64,000 bases of DNA from Zizania palustris (lineage: Eukaryota; Streptophyta; Magnoliopsida; Poales; Poaceae), in contig JAAALK010000283.1 of assembly GCA_019279435.1 (NCBI GenBank), positions 61,858,642-61,922,641 on the forward strand, written 5' to 3'. Below, in pieces: positions 33,171-43,990 of the stretch. The position numbers and the translations under genes are program-made. The notes below the pieces were generated by a model. It was not told where the DNA came from and made no database searches. It saw nothing but the letters and a program-made list of their open reading frames with translations. Every line of letters begins with the position of its first letter. Positions within the stretch are counted from its first letter, which is position 1.

Positions 33171-34116
33171 TCACTTTTTCAGTTGCTTCAACAACCATCT
33201 CTTTCTCAGGATCACTGGAAGTGCCAATAAGGACTCGTACTTGCGCGCATCACCTGTTAAGATATCAAATAAGTCTAAAAATGTGTCTTCATCTAACCCA
33301 TCTATCTCCTCCAATGTGCTATATATTTCTTTTGATGTCGGCCCTTTTGGTGCTTCATCCCTAATAGCTTCAGTAAACTTGTCTAATTTCTCCGCCATCA
33401 TTGAGGTGAAGGAATCACTGGACCGTTGCCTCTTTAAGCTTCCTGAAATTGTTGATGAAGTAAGCTCTTGACCGGTTCCATCTTCCTTACTCATATCTCT
33501 CGCGCCATCTGCTGGGGTCTTTGCCGCTTCACCAGTTGCATGATCTTTCCCAAATACCAAGCTGATCGAGTCCCAATATAAGATTGTCTTGTGTCTGTAC
33601 CCATTAGCTTCTTTATTTTTCTGCAAAAAACAGATAAGAAGAACAAGTTTCAATAAAATGGCAGCATTGTATATGCACTGCCCATATTCAGCACATAAGA
33701 ACAAGTTTCAATGAATATTGTTTATCACACATCTGAAACACAAGAGTATACAACAAAAAACAGAAAAAACTGAAACTTACCGCCACATAAGCCTCCCAAA
33801 CAGAATCACTATCAACGGATATCTTGTTCTTGTTCCAATCCCAACCAAAGCCACTTGTTTCTAGCATACCATTGATGATAGTGTGGTGCTTGTCAAATGT
33901 CTTGTTCCTTGACATGATGTTATCTTTTGTGATTTCCACATTGCACTTTTCTCGGACATTCTTGATAGCAGCCGTGTAGACATGAGACTTCCAGCCATTT
34001 TGGCATCTGTCACCCTTGTTGTAGTACTCCACGAATGTGTCAAGAAGTGCTTTGTCCATATCATCATTCCAAGAAATGTACCCCCTGCCCGAGCCTGACT
34101 TCTTACCCTTCCCCAT
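33171..34116 (-). CDS. Myb/SANT-like protein of the Harbinger element (two exons)
   Basis: Partner protein (ORF1) that in PIF/Harbinger elements binds DNA and helps the transposase enter the nucleus and act. Exon 1 runs 34116-33781 (ATG in GATATGGGG; MGKGKKSGSGRGYISWNDDM, then a Myb/SANT-like region with WKSHVYTAAIKNV, the second tryptophan-rich part GFGWDWNKNKI, ending VWEAYVA). The donor GTAAGT starts at 33780. The acceptor TTTTTTGCAG ends at 33621. Exon 2 is 33620-33171 (KNKEANGYRHKTILYWDSIS, ending LLKQLKK). The junction keeps phase, giving about 261 aa with no stop. An acceptor-like TTGCAG just upstream (34120) suggests a non-coding first exon. It looks functional. Confidence 0.8.
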
Positions 34117-34200
34117 ATCCTGCAAATAAAAAATACAAAGGTTACTAAAGTTATTACAGCAACACAATATATATATAAAAAAGAAATCAAACAAAACTAT

Positions 34201-35412
34201 CATACATTGACCACGTCTCGCTTGGTAATCAGCAAACATTTGGTTAGCTTTATGGTCCCTGAAGTTACTCCATTGATTTGATGATTGCACATTGGTAATC
34301 ATACCCACTTCACTTTGAACATCATGAGATTCAACGGATATTACTTGATCAATTTGGCCTAAAAGTAAATCATCCATATCTCTCTACCTATCTCTTACAA
34401 AGTTGTGCAATATGCAACAAGCATTGATGATCCTAATCTGATTTTGTAAGTCAAAATATGAGTTTTTCCTTAGTATAGCCCACCTCATCTTCAATAGCCC
34501 AAACGTTCTCTCTATCACATTTCTAGCTGTTGAATGGCGCAAATTGAACAATTCCTTGGCATTTGATGGGTTATTCCCTTGGGCAGCCCACTCATTCAAG
34601 TGGAAGCGAGTGGATCGATATGGAGCAAGAAAGACTGGTCCATTGGTGTATCCAGCATCTACTAGGTAATATTTTCCACTTGGAATAGCAAATGCATCGT
34701 CCCGAGACATGGCATCACGTAACACACGTGAATCTGAAGCTGACCCTTCCCATCCAGCTAGAACATAAACAAACTTCATATGTCGATCACAAACACCCAA
34801 GACATTGGTGGTGATTTGTTGCTTCCTATTCCTATACCTCCCTTGATCAACCAAAGGTACAAAAACATCAATGTGTGTACCATCTAGTGCTCCAAGGCAA
34901 TCTTGAAACCACCTCCACTTAGAATCTTCAGGTTGTACAGCTAAAGGATCAGGAAGCTTGATAAATTCATGGCATAGTGATAGAACACCTCTCAACACCT
35001 CATTGAAATAGCGGCTAATTGGTTCAAGTGACCATCCATATGAGCTACGGATTATCCTCATCTTAATGCCATGACCCACTACAAGCAAAAAGATAGCAAC
35101 CTTTTCTTCTACCGACACATTCAAGGTGTCACACATACCACACCTCTCACGTAAGATGGTGCATAGGTCCAAAAAGGATCTCTTAGTTAGACGCAAACTA
35201 TCATAGCAATAAACATTTGATCCTTGATACAGATTCCTTAGCATTTGTTTCCGACCAGCTACATCTCTCTCTATCACCTCAGAGGGATCCATAAGATGTC
35301 TAGGTCTTTTCTTACGATAATAGTCCGCAATCATGCCCATGACAGTTGCAACAAATAAGGATGCTACTCTCTGCCTCTTCTTCCTACGCCTCTCTCTCAT
35401 TTCAGTAGGCAT
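34201..35412 (-). CDS. Harbinger DDE transposase with one in-frame amber codon
   Basis: Cuts and pastes the element through a DDE nuclease of the HARBI1/DDE_Tnp_4 family. From ATG 35412, a basic N-terminus (RERRRKKRQR) leads into a helix-turn-helix-like region, then the nuclease: first aspartate D177 (GALDGTHIDV), second D252 (YYLVDAGYTNG), glutamate E301 (TARNVIERTFGLLK). The frame stops at TAG 34384-34386 after HNFVRDR, residue 342. The same frame then continues MDDLLLGQIDQVISVE to QWSNFRDHKANQMFADYQAR, the typical C-terminal end of these proteins, to about 34200. The stop thus probably removes a tail of about 60 aa while leaving the catalytic core whole. Confidence 0.85.
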
Positions 35413-36399
35413 ATATGCACAGAAGGACCTTTTTAGATTGAACTGATCAAGAAAAAATCAAGTTATCACCTCAATTCCACCTTATACTACTTAAAATCAT
35501 CCATCTATATAGAATGGCAGAATTGTAGATGCATCAAGACCACCACATGGGAAAAAGGAGGTGATTTAGTTTCAAAACTACTGCAGTGAGTAACTTCACA
35601 TACTGAAATACCAGAGACAAGTTTGAAATAATTTCAGCAAAAACAGCTACACAATCAATTCAATATTCAGTTTTGTTAGACAATGAACAGTAAAGAACCT
35701 TTCAATGAAATTCAATATTCAAGATCTGAATCAACTTGTATACATCAAACACAGATTACTCTCAATTCATATCAAAACTGAAATAGAGCACTTCAAGATG
35801 TAAAACAGTACACAACATGCACTAAAATAGTACACAACATGCACTAAAACTTCTGGATCTGCAATTAAGACTGCTTTGATGAAATTTTGAAACAATCTAA
35901 TGAGCATCAACAAGATTACAAGTAAAATCACAGCAAGACTATCTCACAACTGACAGATCAGAGAATATTAATACCAAGAATGATCAAATAATTTTCAGGA
36001 AACACAACTCAAAAACTAATGAGAACTAACATTTTTCAGAAGCAAGTACAATTCAGAACTGGTTCAGATTAATTCCAATTCAGCATATTTAGCTTTCATG
36101 ATTTGAATCAAATTGTATACTTCAAATACAGCACAAACAGGGCCAAGAAATGTATACTAAAGGGGATTCTAATTTATTTGCTAATTAATGCCACTTCTCC
36201 GATCTGCCTTAAACCTATCATTTCATATAATAACCACCAACATCTTGTAGTAGCAGGTAAAACAGACCAATGGTTCTGATATTATGAAAATATCGTATAT
36301 CTTCCTAGCTAAATTCAATTCAGAAGTTGCCAGAATCACACTAGTATAGCGGCACTATGCAGCCTGCATGGTAAACTGGGCGGTAGAGTATCAGCTCAT

Positions 36400-36740
36400 C
36401 ACCTGGTTTGTGGAAGGAGAAGAGGAGCAGGATCGTCGGAGCCGTGGTGTCACGTCCAGGAGAGGCGGCGAGTCCCACCGGGCGCGGCGGAGGCCGGAGT
36501 GGGTGGGGGGTGGCCCACGACACGACGCGGGGGAGTTGGGGGCTTGGGTCGGAAGCCTGCAGACGCGTCGCGACGCCGTCACGCTCGGAGGAAGTGAGGA
36601 ACCAGCAGCGCCGCGGCCGGCCGGCCGGCGCCGCGCCTGCTCGCGTGCGACGGCGAGGAGGGCGGCGACGGCGAGGAGGAGGAGGCGCTGGCGTGCGGCG
36701 CCGCTCGGGTTGGGAGAGGAATCACTGTTTCCTCGTTTTA
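36400..36740. other. GC-rich segment at the 5' end of the Harbinger element
   Basis: CpG-rich tract (GCGGCGAGTCCCACCGGGCG, GGCCGGCCGGCGCCGCGC) unlike the AT-rich rest of the element. It probably holds the transposase promoter and leader, or captured host sequence. Overlapping frames on both strands are composition effects. Confidence 0.45.
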
Positions 36741-36882
36741 GGGTAGGAATTGTTTTTGGGCTTCTAATTCCGGCCCAAGAAATGGATGGAATTGTAATTT
36801 CCAATTCTAAAGTTTGCCAAACAGGCCAGCCCAAGAATTGAATTCAATTCGGCCCAATTCCAATCAAACAAACAGGCCCTTA

Positions 36883-38039
36883 GGGTAATCTCATGAAACT
36901 ATGCATGTTATGCATAGACTATCAAGCTTTTATTTTTCTTTTCTAAGTTCTTTTGCAGCAGACGTCTCTAAGGTCTAATAATATTCCATATATATATATA
37001 TTGTTTATAGGCTTCTTGGGTGTGATTCACACTCCTATATTTCTTCGATCATTTGCATCTCATAGAAATCACATAAAGGATCATGCAGGAAATTGCAATG
37101 AGTTGCCCCCAAAGTATGAAATATTACAATAATTAGTAACAATTTTACTGGACTTTAATATTATCTATGGTAGCATGTTGGATTTGTACAGAATGAATTA
37201 CTGTTAATCTATATCACAGTTGTATTTATTGTAATCTCAATGTGCTTAATTTGTCGACTATATATATAGTTGTGAATGTCGTATACCTATTTCTTTCTTC
37301 ACTTTATTCTGATAAATATCAGTAATCGTTTTTTATCCGATCTGTATTCCTATTTGATAGTATCTATTTCTATATCTGTATCGGCGTATTCGAATCCGAA
37401 TTCAAAAAATATGAAAAATGATATAATATTACTAATATCAGTCTGCATCCCATCCATTTTTATCCCTAGTTGCAAGTAGCCACTGACATATCATCCCATG
37501 ACACTATGACAGACGGCTTTGAGTTTCCTATGTTCTTGTTCTATTTCATCAATCACCAACTCACTAGTCTGATATTCGTTAATACCTTCCATAAAATTGA
37601 CCAGCTCATTGTTTCTGAAAACATCAAATGTATGTTGCTAATTGATGGTTTTGGGTAAGCAAAATCTAAAGGTACAAGATGGCAACTTCAGCCCTATAGG
37701 TTGTAGTTATTGTAAAAAAATGAAGGGATTTGATATTATGTCCTCTTGAAGTTTTGACTATTTAATATAAGCTACTTCTCCTGTTTCATAGTATTATTAC
37801 TTAGGACTGAGATTGAATTTGATATTTCATATTATAACATTCAACAATTTGTTTGCAACACAAAGAAACAACTATATACAACACTTTTATTGTTATGTTT
37901 CAATAATTGAAAATAAATATTTTGAGAGTAAAATTTTTTAATTTAGATTTGACAATGTTTCACTTTATGTATTTTACTGAATCAATTTTATCAACGGATG
38001 AAACATTATTTACTGAGTATTAAAATACCAAAAGGAAAA
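36883..38039. other. Intergenic, repeat fragments only
   Basis: No gene is recognised. 37300-37450 has ATATCAGTAATCG, TTATCCGATCTGTATTC and CGAATCCGAATTC words like those in 39660-40380, so both are probably pieces of one decayed repeat family. Confidence 0.4.
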
Positions 38040-38530
38040 ATGATATGATATCATAGGCTGCATGCGCAGCCTTAATTTTATCCTATATATAAATATCAAT
38101 CAATGTGTCATGTATGCCACATATAATATATCGATCTACTCGCCTAATTCTTTTTTGCAAATGATATTAGTATTATCTTGGGCTAGTTGGTTCACACTTT
38201 ACACAAGAGGAAATGATACTAGCATGATGGGATGTAGGCACTCTCATGCTTTTGGACAAACTCACTATCATTCAAAGTGTAATGCTCCTTTCTTGGGGCT
38301 TCAATCCATTATAACATTTCCTATATATAGTTGAATTAGGGAACAATGTATTATGATTTTACATTATATATATATATGTTAGTTTCTATTGTACAATACT
38401 ATTTGATTTATTAATTTTTCAATGAGTTATTGAAGAAAACCAAAATATTACAAGCTCTACAACCTACTCATTTAGGATTCGATGCAGTGAAGATAGGCGG
38501 CATAGTAAGGAAGCACTTGATTAAAGTGAA
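38040..38530 (+). repeat. Second copy of duplicated block B
   Basis: Matches 26840-27310 in the same orientation (TTAGTATTATCTTGGGCTAG, then GAGGAAATGATACTAGCATG). The copies differ by substitutions and small gaps. Confidence 0.65.
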
Positions 38531-38977
38531 CACTTTATATGCCTCATCTGCTCATTAGACATTGTTTTTTTTAACAACTTAAAAAATGTCATTGAAAGAA
38601 TGATAGAATTCAACGCAATTAATACATTAGATCATTGGGTGAACATATATATACAAGAATAGTTTCTATAACAGCTCAACTGACATATAGCAACAGAATT
38701 GAAAGGTTAGGAAATATATCTGCAACATAATAAAATATATATGGAAGGGAAATATAGTTCGGGCCACATCTGAATAGATCTGGCCAATGAATTGTGTAAA
38801 GTAGGCAAGGGATGTTGCCGGGGTCGGTTGTACTTGCTTAGCCAGAATTTTGGAGCAACACTAATAATTTTGCTTGAAGTTGGTGTTTCTAGGGTTGTTT
38901 ATCGGGGCACTACCCAAGACACCAAAACTGTATGGTGCACCAGTTTAGAGCTGATTGCCTCGTGCCACTACCGGAGG

Positions 38978-39073
38978 CGATATTGAATGTAGTGGATGGA
39001 CTAGAAGATCGATATTGAATGTAGTGGATGGACTAGAAGATCGATATTGAATGTAGTGGATGGACTAGAAGAT
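38978..39073. repeat. Tandem repeat, 3 x 32 bp
   Basis: Three essentially identical 32-bp units (CGATATTGAATGTAGTGGAT, then GGACTAGAAGAT) starting at 38978, 39010 and 39042. Near identity means recent expansion. It abuts, and slightly enters, the Copia gag remnant. Confidence 0.9.
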
Positions 39074-39079
39074 TGTACA

Positions 39080-39294
39080 CATTTAGTGATTTTCTCGAGC
39101 AGAATCTGAGATCGCACCTCACTAAAAGGCAGGAAGCTATTTGGCACATAGAATATAGTTTGTACGTGACAAAAATTTTCATTCAAACCGTGCACAATCG
39201 TTAAAACAAGTGCGATGCCGAAAATGTACTCACCGAGATCAATAAGATTGTTTGACATGATCTTAAGGTGGTAGAAAAAGTAAATGATAGACAT
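39080..39294 (-). pseudogene. Copia-type gag remnant
   Basis: The minus-strand frame reads YFFYHLKIMSNNLIDLGEYI, then LVLTIVHGLNENFCHVQTIF and FLPFSEVRSQILLEK. This is the pattern of Copia gag proteins (L-x-x-L-R-G-L-N, then P-F-x-S-F-x-x-A-R-S-x-L-x-x-E). About 70 residues survive without protease or RT nearby. The reading frame continues into the 32-bp tandem repeat, which is not part of gag. Confidence 0.65.
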
Positions 39295-39297
39295 ATT

Positions 39298-39519
39298 TAT
39301 CTAGATGAAGTAATGGAACTCGACCAACATATTGAGGGTGTGTTTATCACAGTTCCCGAGGAACCGATGTTTGAGATTGTAACGCCCTAATTTTCATCGG
39401 ACGGTAAAATAAAATAAATAAATTAATAAAATTTCAATAATATTATATTAATATTTATTATATTAAATAAATAGTATTATTACTTATTTTATGGTCGATT
39501 TAATGAATCTAATTTGATA
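39298..39519. other. Repeat remnant with an LTR-like start
   Basis: TGTAACGCCCTAATTTTCAT at 39378-39397 resembles the start of Gypsy LTRs (compare TGTAACACCCC in the chromovirus LTR). AT-rich DNA follows. No second end is found. Confidence 0.3.
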
Positions 39520-41010
39520 TTATAATTTTTAAAAGTTAGATAAATTGATCTTATTAAAATATTAAATAATCTACAATATGTAAAAACTTAGATAAATTTG
39601 ACTTAGCAAAAAGTTAAACTAGATATAATACGTAATTGAGGCCCTAGATATAGGGATGAAAATAGATCGAATATGAATGGATATTAGTGATATCGTATAC
39701 TTTTTATATTTTATTTGGTACTTTGGATATAATTACAGAAACAAATATTATCATGTACAAATACAAAGTGGATATGGAACGGATACAAATACGTTTACGA
39801 ATATTTATCAAAATAATATAACAAATATTCTATAAATTTAGAAGTTTTTTAAATTCTATATTTTTAAAATATTATATTTTTGTTAAAAATTCTAGAAAAT
39901 GATAGATTTTTAATATTAAAATCTACCCTTTCTGAACAGAATGTTTTTATTTTATTATTTTTAATTTTTTTCTCCCTTCCCTCTTTCCCTTTTTCTTATG
40001 GAATATTTGATCATATGTCAATCCTAAAAATTGTCTTCGATTATTTGTCACTTTGGCAAAATCCTCAAATCTGCTTTTCTTCTTGCGGTGCGATGCGGGC
40101 AGAGGTCGGGGCGGCGTGTCGGAGATGGCTTGAGCAGGAGAGAGAAAGACTTGAATAAGAATTAAATCTTGAATCAAAATACAAATCACAAATTAGAAAT
40201 AATCGGATTCTAATGGATTTTTATTGCGGATACTGAATAGGTGATATTCGGATTATTCGAATTTGTATTCATCGAATACAACAATATCATATCCGTTTTC
40301 ATATCCGAAAAAATAATCCAAATCAATATAAAAAATCAAATGCAAATTCGTTCTCCAATATTATCCAAAATTATCCGAATCAGTTTGAGTAGTTAGGGAG
40401 ACCCATGCAAGAGACTTCCAAGATGAGCTAACGGGCTGAACTGAAATTTCCTAACGGCTGAGTATGTCCAGTGATCTTCTCCGGCGACGGCGATGTGGCG
40501 GCGATCCTGCTCCGCAGACGACAGGCCGTAGATTTCAACTAGGTATGTATGGTTTCTTTCCGATTGTAATAGTTTTTTTAACTGTCGAAAAAGTAGCCTT
40601 GAAACAGTGAAGCTGCAGTCATCTAATTCCTGAATATATTTCTTCATGGTATTTAAGTTGGCATCAGAAACCGAGAGGCAAACACCCCTCACATGGGCTC
40701 ATAAATTTAGCACAGGATAATCGAGTAAGCATCGTGTATCTACATGGCGGATGATCTCGACGGCGAAGACGAAGATACGGACGATTTAATTTGAAAGCAG
40801 GTGGTGATACGTGATCGGTGATTGCAAATTTGCAGGTCGATCCCCTGAACGGGTGCCACGGTACGTGGACTTTTTGGTGTCGCCGACTTCGTTTCTTGGT
40901 TTGAACGGACAGCTCAGTTCAGCTGACACCGTCATCGGCTACTTCGACCACATACCTTCGTTCCAAAAGTCACAGCTTGAACAGTCACACCCAACACATT
41001 AGATGGAGAC
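39520..41010 (+). repeat. Second copy of duplicated block A, interrupted
   Basis: 39520-39660 and 40440-41010 match 25860-26480. The intervening 39660-40380 is a separate repeat with GGATATTCGGATTATTCG-type words and inverted ends. In this copy the exon-like piece has a stop (TAG just before GTATGT at about 40540). The 3' part keeps the stretch of about 80 bp that is missing from the first copy. Confidence 0.6.
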
Positions 41011-41729
41011 ACTAAGAGCCATCAGTAGCTGCTAAAATTTTCAGAGTTGTGTGGTGGCTACAAGCTTGATAAAATCTTGTAGCTGGCCGGTGTTTCTTCC
41101 GCCGGATAGGCGAAAAAAATGATCAAGTTTTCAGAGAGAAAGTGAGAAACCATGGAAATTTGTCCTACGCACGATGGAAACACTCGTGGAGAGTTCAGAG
41201 TTTCAGACTGTGCATTTGGATGGGACTTGGGAGATGTTTGTCCAACGGAATATTCACAAGTTCACATGACTACAAGAGCGTTTCGTATGAATAGTACAAC
41301 AGTTTGTTCAAGTTTTTTTTGGTGTTTCAAAGTATCACTAAATAGAACAAGCATGCTGTTCTTGTGGTGAATCAATGGAGCAAGAGTGTGTGGATGCATG
41401 GCACTGATCGAAGAGTATGGCAGGGTTAACTAGAGCTAACAACAACCATGAATATTTATCAGAAAGAAAAGGGCAGTTCTAGAATATGGGGTGTTCAAAT
41501 CTCTTCTGAAAAGAAGAAAAACTGTGAAATTGGCTCTATGTATCCTTGCAAAATAAGCTAATAAAGAATCTTCATAATGGTTCTTTTGTTACGTTATGGA
41601 AAATTGCCAACTCAATGTCGTTAGAAATTTAAGCAGTGCTTGGACACGCCATTGTCAACAATAACTAGTCATCTGTGTGCTAATGACAAACCATTGATAG
41701 GACAATGGACTAAGAACCATCATTGCGCT
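41011..41729. other. Intergenic, nothing recognised
   Basis: Short frames only. No domain, RNA gene or bounded repeat is seen. Confidence 0.4.
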
Positions 41730-42071
41730 TAGACTATTCACAGTGGTGAGTTTTATAATACTGTTTCCTAAAAGGCCGCATCAACTTTGTAACTGAATGA
41801 AATACCCTCTCTGAGTGGAGAGTTTCATTTCACTATTTTTTAGGCTAACCAGTGTAATTAAATATTTTACAACTGAATTAAATATCTTCTCTCCGATGAA
41901 ACGATTTGGCTCACAGTGGACGTTTCATCCGTCTTAAAAATGGGTTAGCACCATGTCATGGAGATGACACTGCTTACTTCTCTTCCTTCATTAATTTAAT
42001 GTCATGTCAGGAAAAAAAGTCTGATATGTCATGGTAATTAATATCATGAAACCTCCACTGTGAACGGTTAC
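41730..42071. mobile_element. MITE-like element with TTCACAGTGG inverted ends
   Basis: Left end ATTCACAGTGGTGAGTTT and right end (reverse complement) GTTCACAGTGGAGGTTTCAT are inverted repeats about 340 bp apart, with GAAACG/GTTTCAT words between. No coding content. I could not settle a target duplication. Confidence 0.5.
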
Positions 42072-43133
42072 ACCGAGAAATCAAATATTCCAAGTCTACC
42101 CAAAACAAAAGTTGTGCAAAAGAGGGGGAAATTTTGATCTGTTTTGCGTTTATGATCTGTCAATTCAAGGCAAATTTTAAGGCATATCTAGAGTAATAAG
42201 GATCGTTTTTTTGGGACGCCACACCGACAAAAAACAATTTAGATCAAACGAGAAAGTTAAGGGGATTCAATGTCGCATTTTATGTTTCAAGATATTCGGC
42301 AAACTTCAGATAAATTTTTTGGAGGCGTTTAGATTTTTCCAAAATCAATTGAGACAAACATCACGTAATGCTTATATCATCAGCTATATATACTTGAATA
42401 ACACAGAGATGTAACTGTCCATGCATTCGCTATCTTGAGACGTACAAAATATATTTTGTATACCTCCTTACGTAATGAAGCACATGCACACACCACTATA
42501 TACTTGTTTGATTTATTTAACACATGCTTAAGAGGATGAGACCAAGGACAATTAAATATGTAATAATTCTGAAAAAAAATGTGACCAAGGCTTTGATTTT
42601 TTAGTAAATTGCAATTTATACCGGATAAATGTGCTCTTTGTCGTTTTGTGCCAAGTAAATCCCTTACTTCCACTTTGCTTAGCACATTAAAATATGTTTT
42701 ATTTTCCATCGCAACCTATCATAAATCCTTAAAAAATCTTTATGAGATATAAAGTGAAACATATAAGAATTATCGAATTCAAACCAAATTTCAATTTAGT
42801 GTCATTTATTAAATTTTGAGAAATATTAATAAGTTTGACAATATTTCCTTATGTTGAAGGAAACTTATTTCAATATACTGTAAGTAAAATCTGAGTAAAA
42901 ATATAAATAAAACCTAATATGAAGGAGGACATGGTTTATTTTATCAGGTGCAAAAGTGCAATTTATTTATTTATTTTAAGAATCACGGCTCTGCTCATCG
43001 AAAATGATTTCTATGCGGCTCACACACCGAAAATTGATCCAATCTCCGACTCATATCAGAAAAAAGTCTTGTTTAATTACACCTCAAAAACTAGCCCAAG
43101 AGATGAGGGACCCCCACTATTTAAGTTAAAGCG
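42072..43133. other. Intergenic, nothing recognised
   Basis: AT-rich. Only short frames without family resemblance. Confidence 0.4.
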
Positions 43134-43430
43134 GCACTCTCTCCACAACCAAGGTACCACCTTAGTGCACTCTCAGACCGCATCACGCGGTCCTACTAGA
43201 CGGACATGAGAAATTGTGGATTAGACTATGATACTATTTGTTGGTCCACACAAGAGAAATTGATCCAACCTTGGTTGAATCAGCACTCCCTCCACAACCA
43301 AGGTACCACTTTAGTTCACTCTCAGACCGCATCACTCGGTCCCATTAGACGGACACGAGAGATTGTAGATCAGACTCTGATACTATTTGTTGGCCCACAC
43401 ATGAGAAATTGGATTCAACCTCCGGCACAC
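43134..43430. repeat. 149-bp tandem duplication with PBS/LTR-like junctions
   Basis: Two units starting GCACTCTCTCCACAACC (43134) and GCACTCCCTCCACAACC (43283). Each contains GACT(A/C)TGATACTATTTGTTGG, which looks like a decayed iMet-type primer site next to an LTR start (TGTTGG...), minus orientation. It is probably a retrotransposon edge duplicated about 560 bp upstream of the PADRE gene start. Confidence 0.6.
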
Positions 43431-43736
43431 ACCGGAAGAGAACCTTGTCTACACCCAAAAGCTAACCTAAGAAGTGACTCAAAGTTGAATCAACTCTTTC
43501 TCATAACTAAGATGAAACTAAGGTTAGATAACTTAACATTTTCTCTACCATATTAGTCCGACATTATTATTCTCACACCATCGAACCCACGTGTCACTAA
43601 CAATGTCACGTAGGAGGGAACTCATTTGCACGTGATGATACCAGCTGGTGGTAGCTATAGGCCGTACCGGAGCACCGTTACCGCAGCAACAGCACCATAA
43701 ATCCACCGCTCTAGCGCCGCCAGCGGCCGCGGCGAG

Positions 43737-43743
43737 ATATAAA
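43737..43743 (+). promoter_or_regulatory. Probable TATA box of the PADRE gene
   Basis: ATATAAA in GCGAGATATAAACGTACG, in GC-rich DNA about 250 bp before the ATG. A second AT-rich stretch (TTTATATATATGG) directly precedes the ATG but is too close to act as a TATA box. Confidence 0.45.
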
Positions 43744-43990
43744 CGTACGCTTCCCCGTCTCTGCTCCGGCCCGATCAGCGCCAGTGCCCAGTGCCAACGG
43801 CGGCATCGCGCGTCTGGTCGTTTCGTGTTAAGCAGCAGCAGCACCGCCACACCACCTACCGGCTACCGCCGGGACCCGGCCGGGACCGTGCTACTTGTAT
43901 GCTAGCTAGCTAGTTGCCGCCGGCCGCTAGCTAGCTAGATCGCCGGCAAGATCATATCGAAGCTGCTGGTGGTCTGGTGGATTTATATAT

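Larger units (their letters stand above)
32680..36879 (-). mobile_element. PIF/Harbinger DNA transposon, nearly intact
   Basis: 4200 bp with ends GGCCCCGTTTGTTTCC and GGGCCTGTTTGTTTGA, flanked by TTA (32677-32679 and 36880-36882). Both genes needed by this superfamily are present on the minus strand: a DDE transposase (35412 to about 34200) and a Myb/SANT-like protein (34116-33171). The transposase comes first, near the 5' (right) half. A GC-rich segment (36400-36730) precedes it. The only clear lesion is one in-frame TAG in the transposase tail. Confidence 0.88.

Noticed and set aside
36368..36841. Frames of about 150 codons on both strands at the Harbinger 5' end
   Set aside because: High GC keeps all frames open. 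No domain is recognised and it lies where the promoter or leader is expected.
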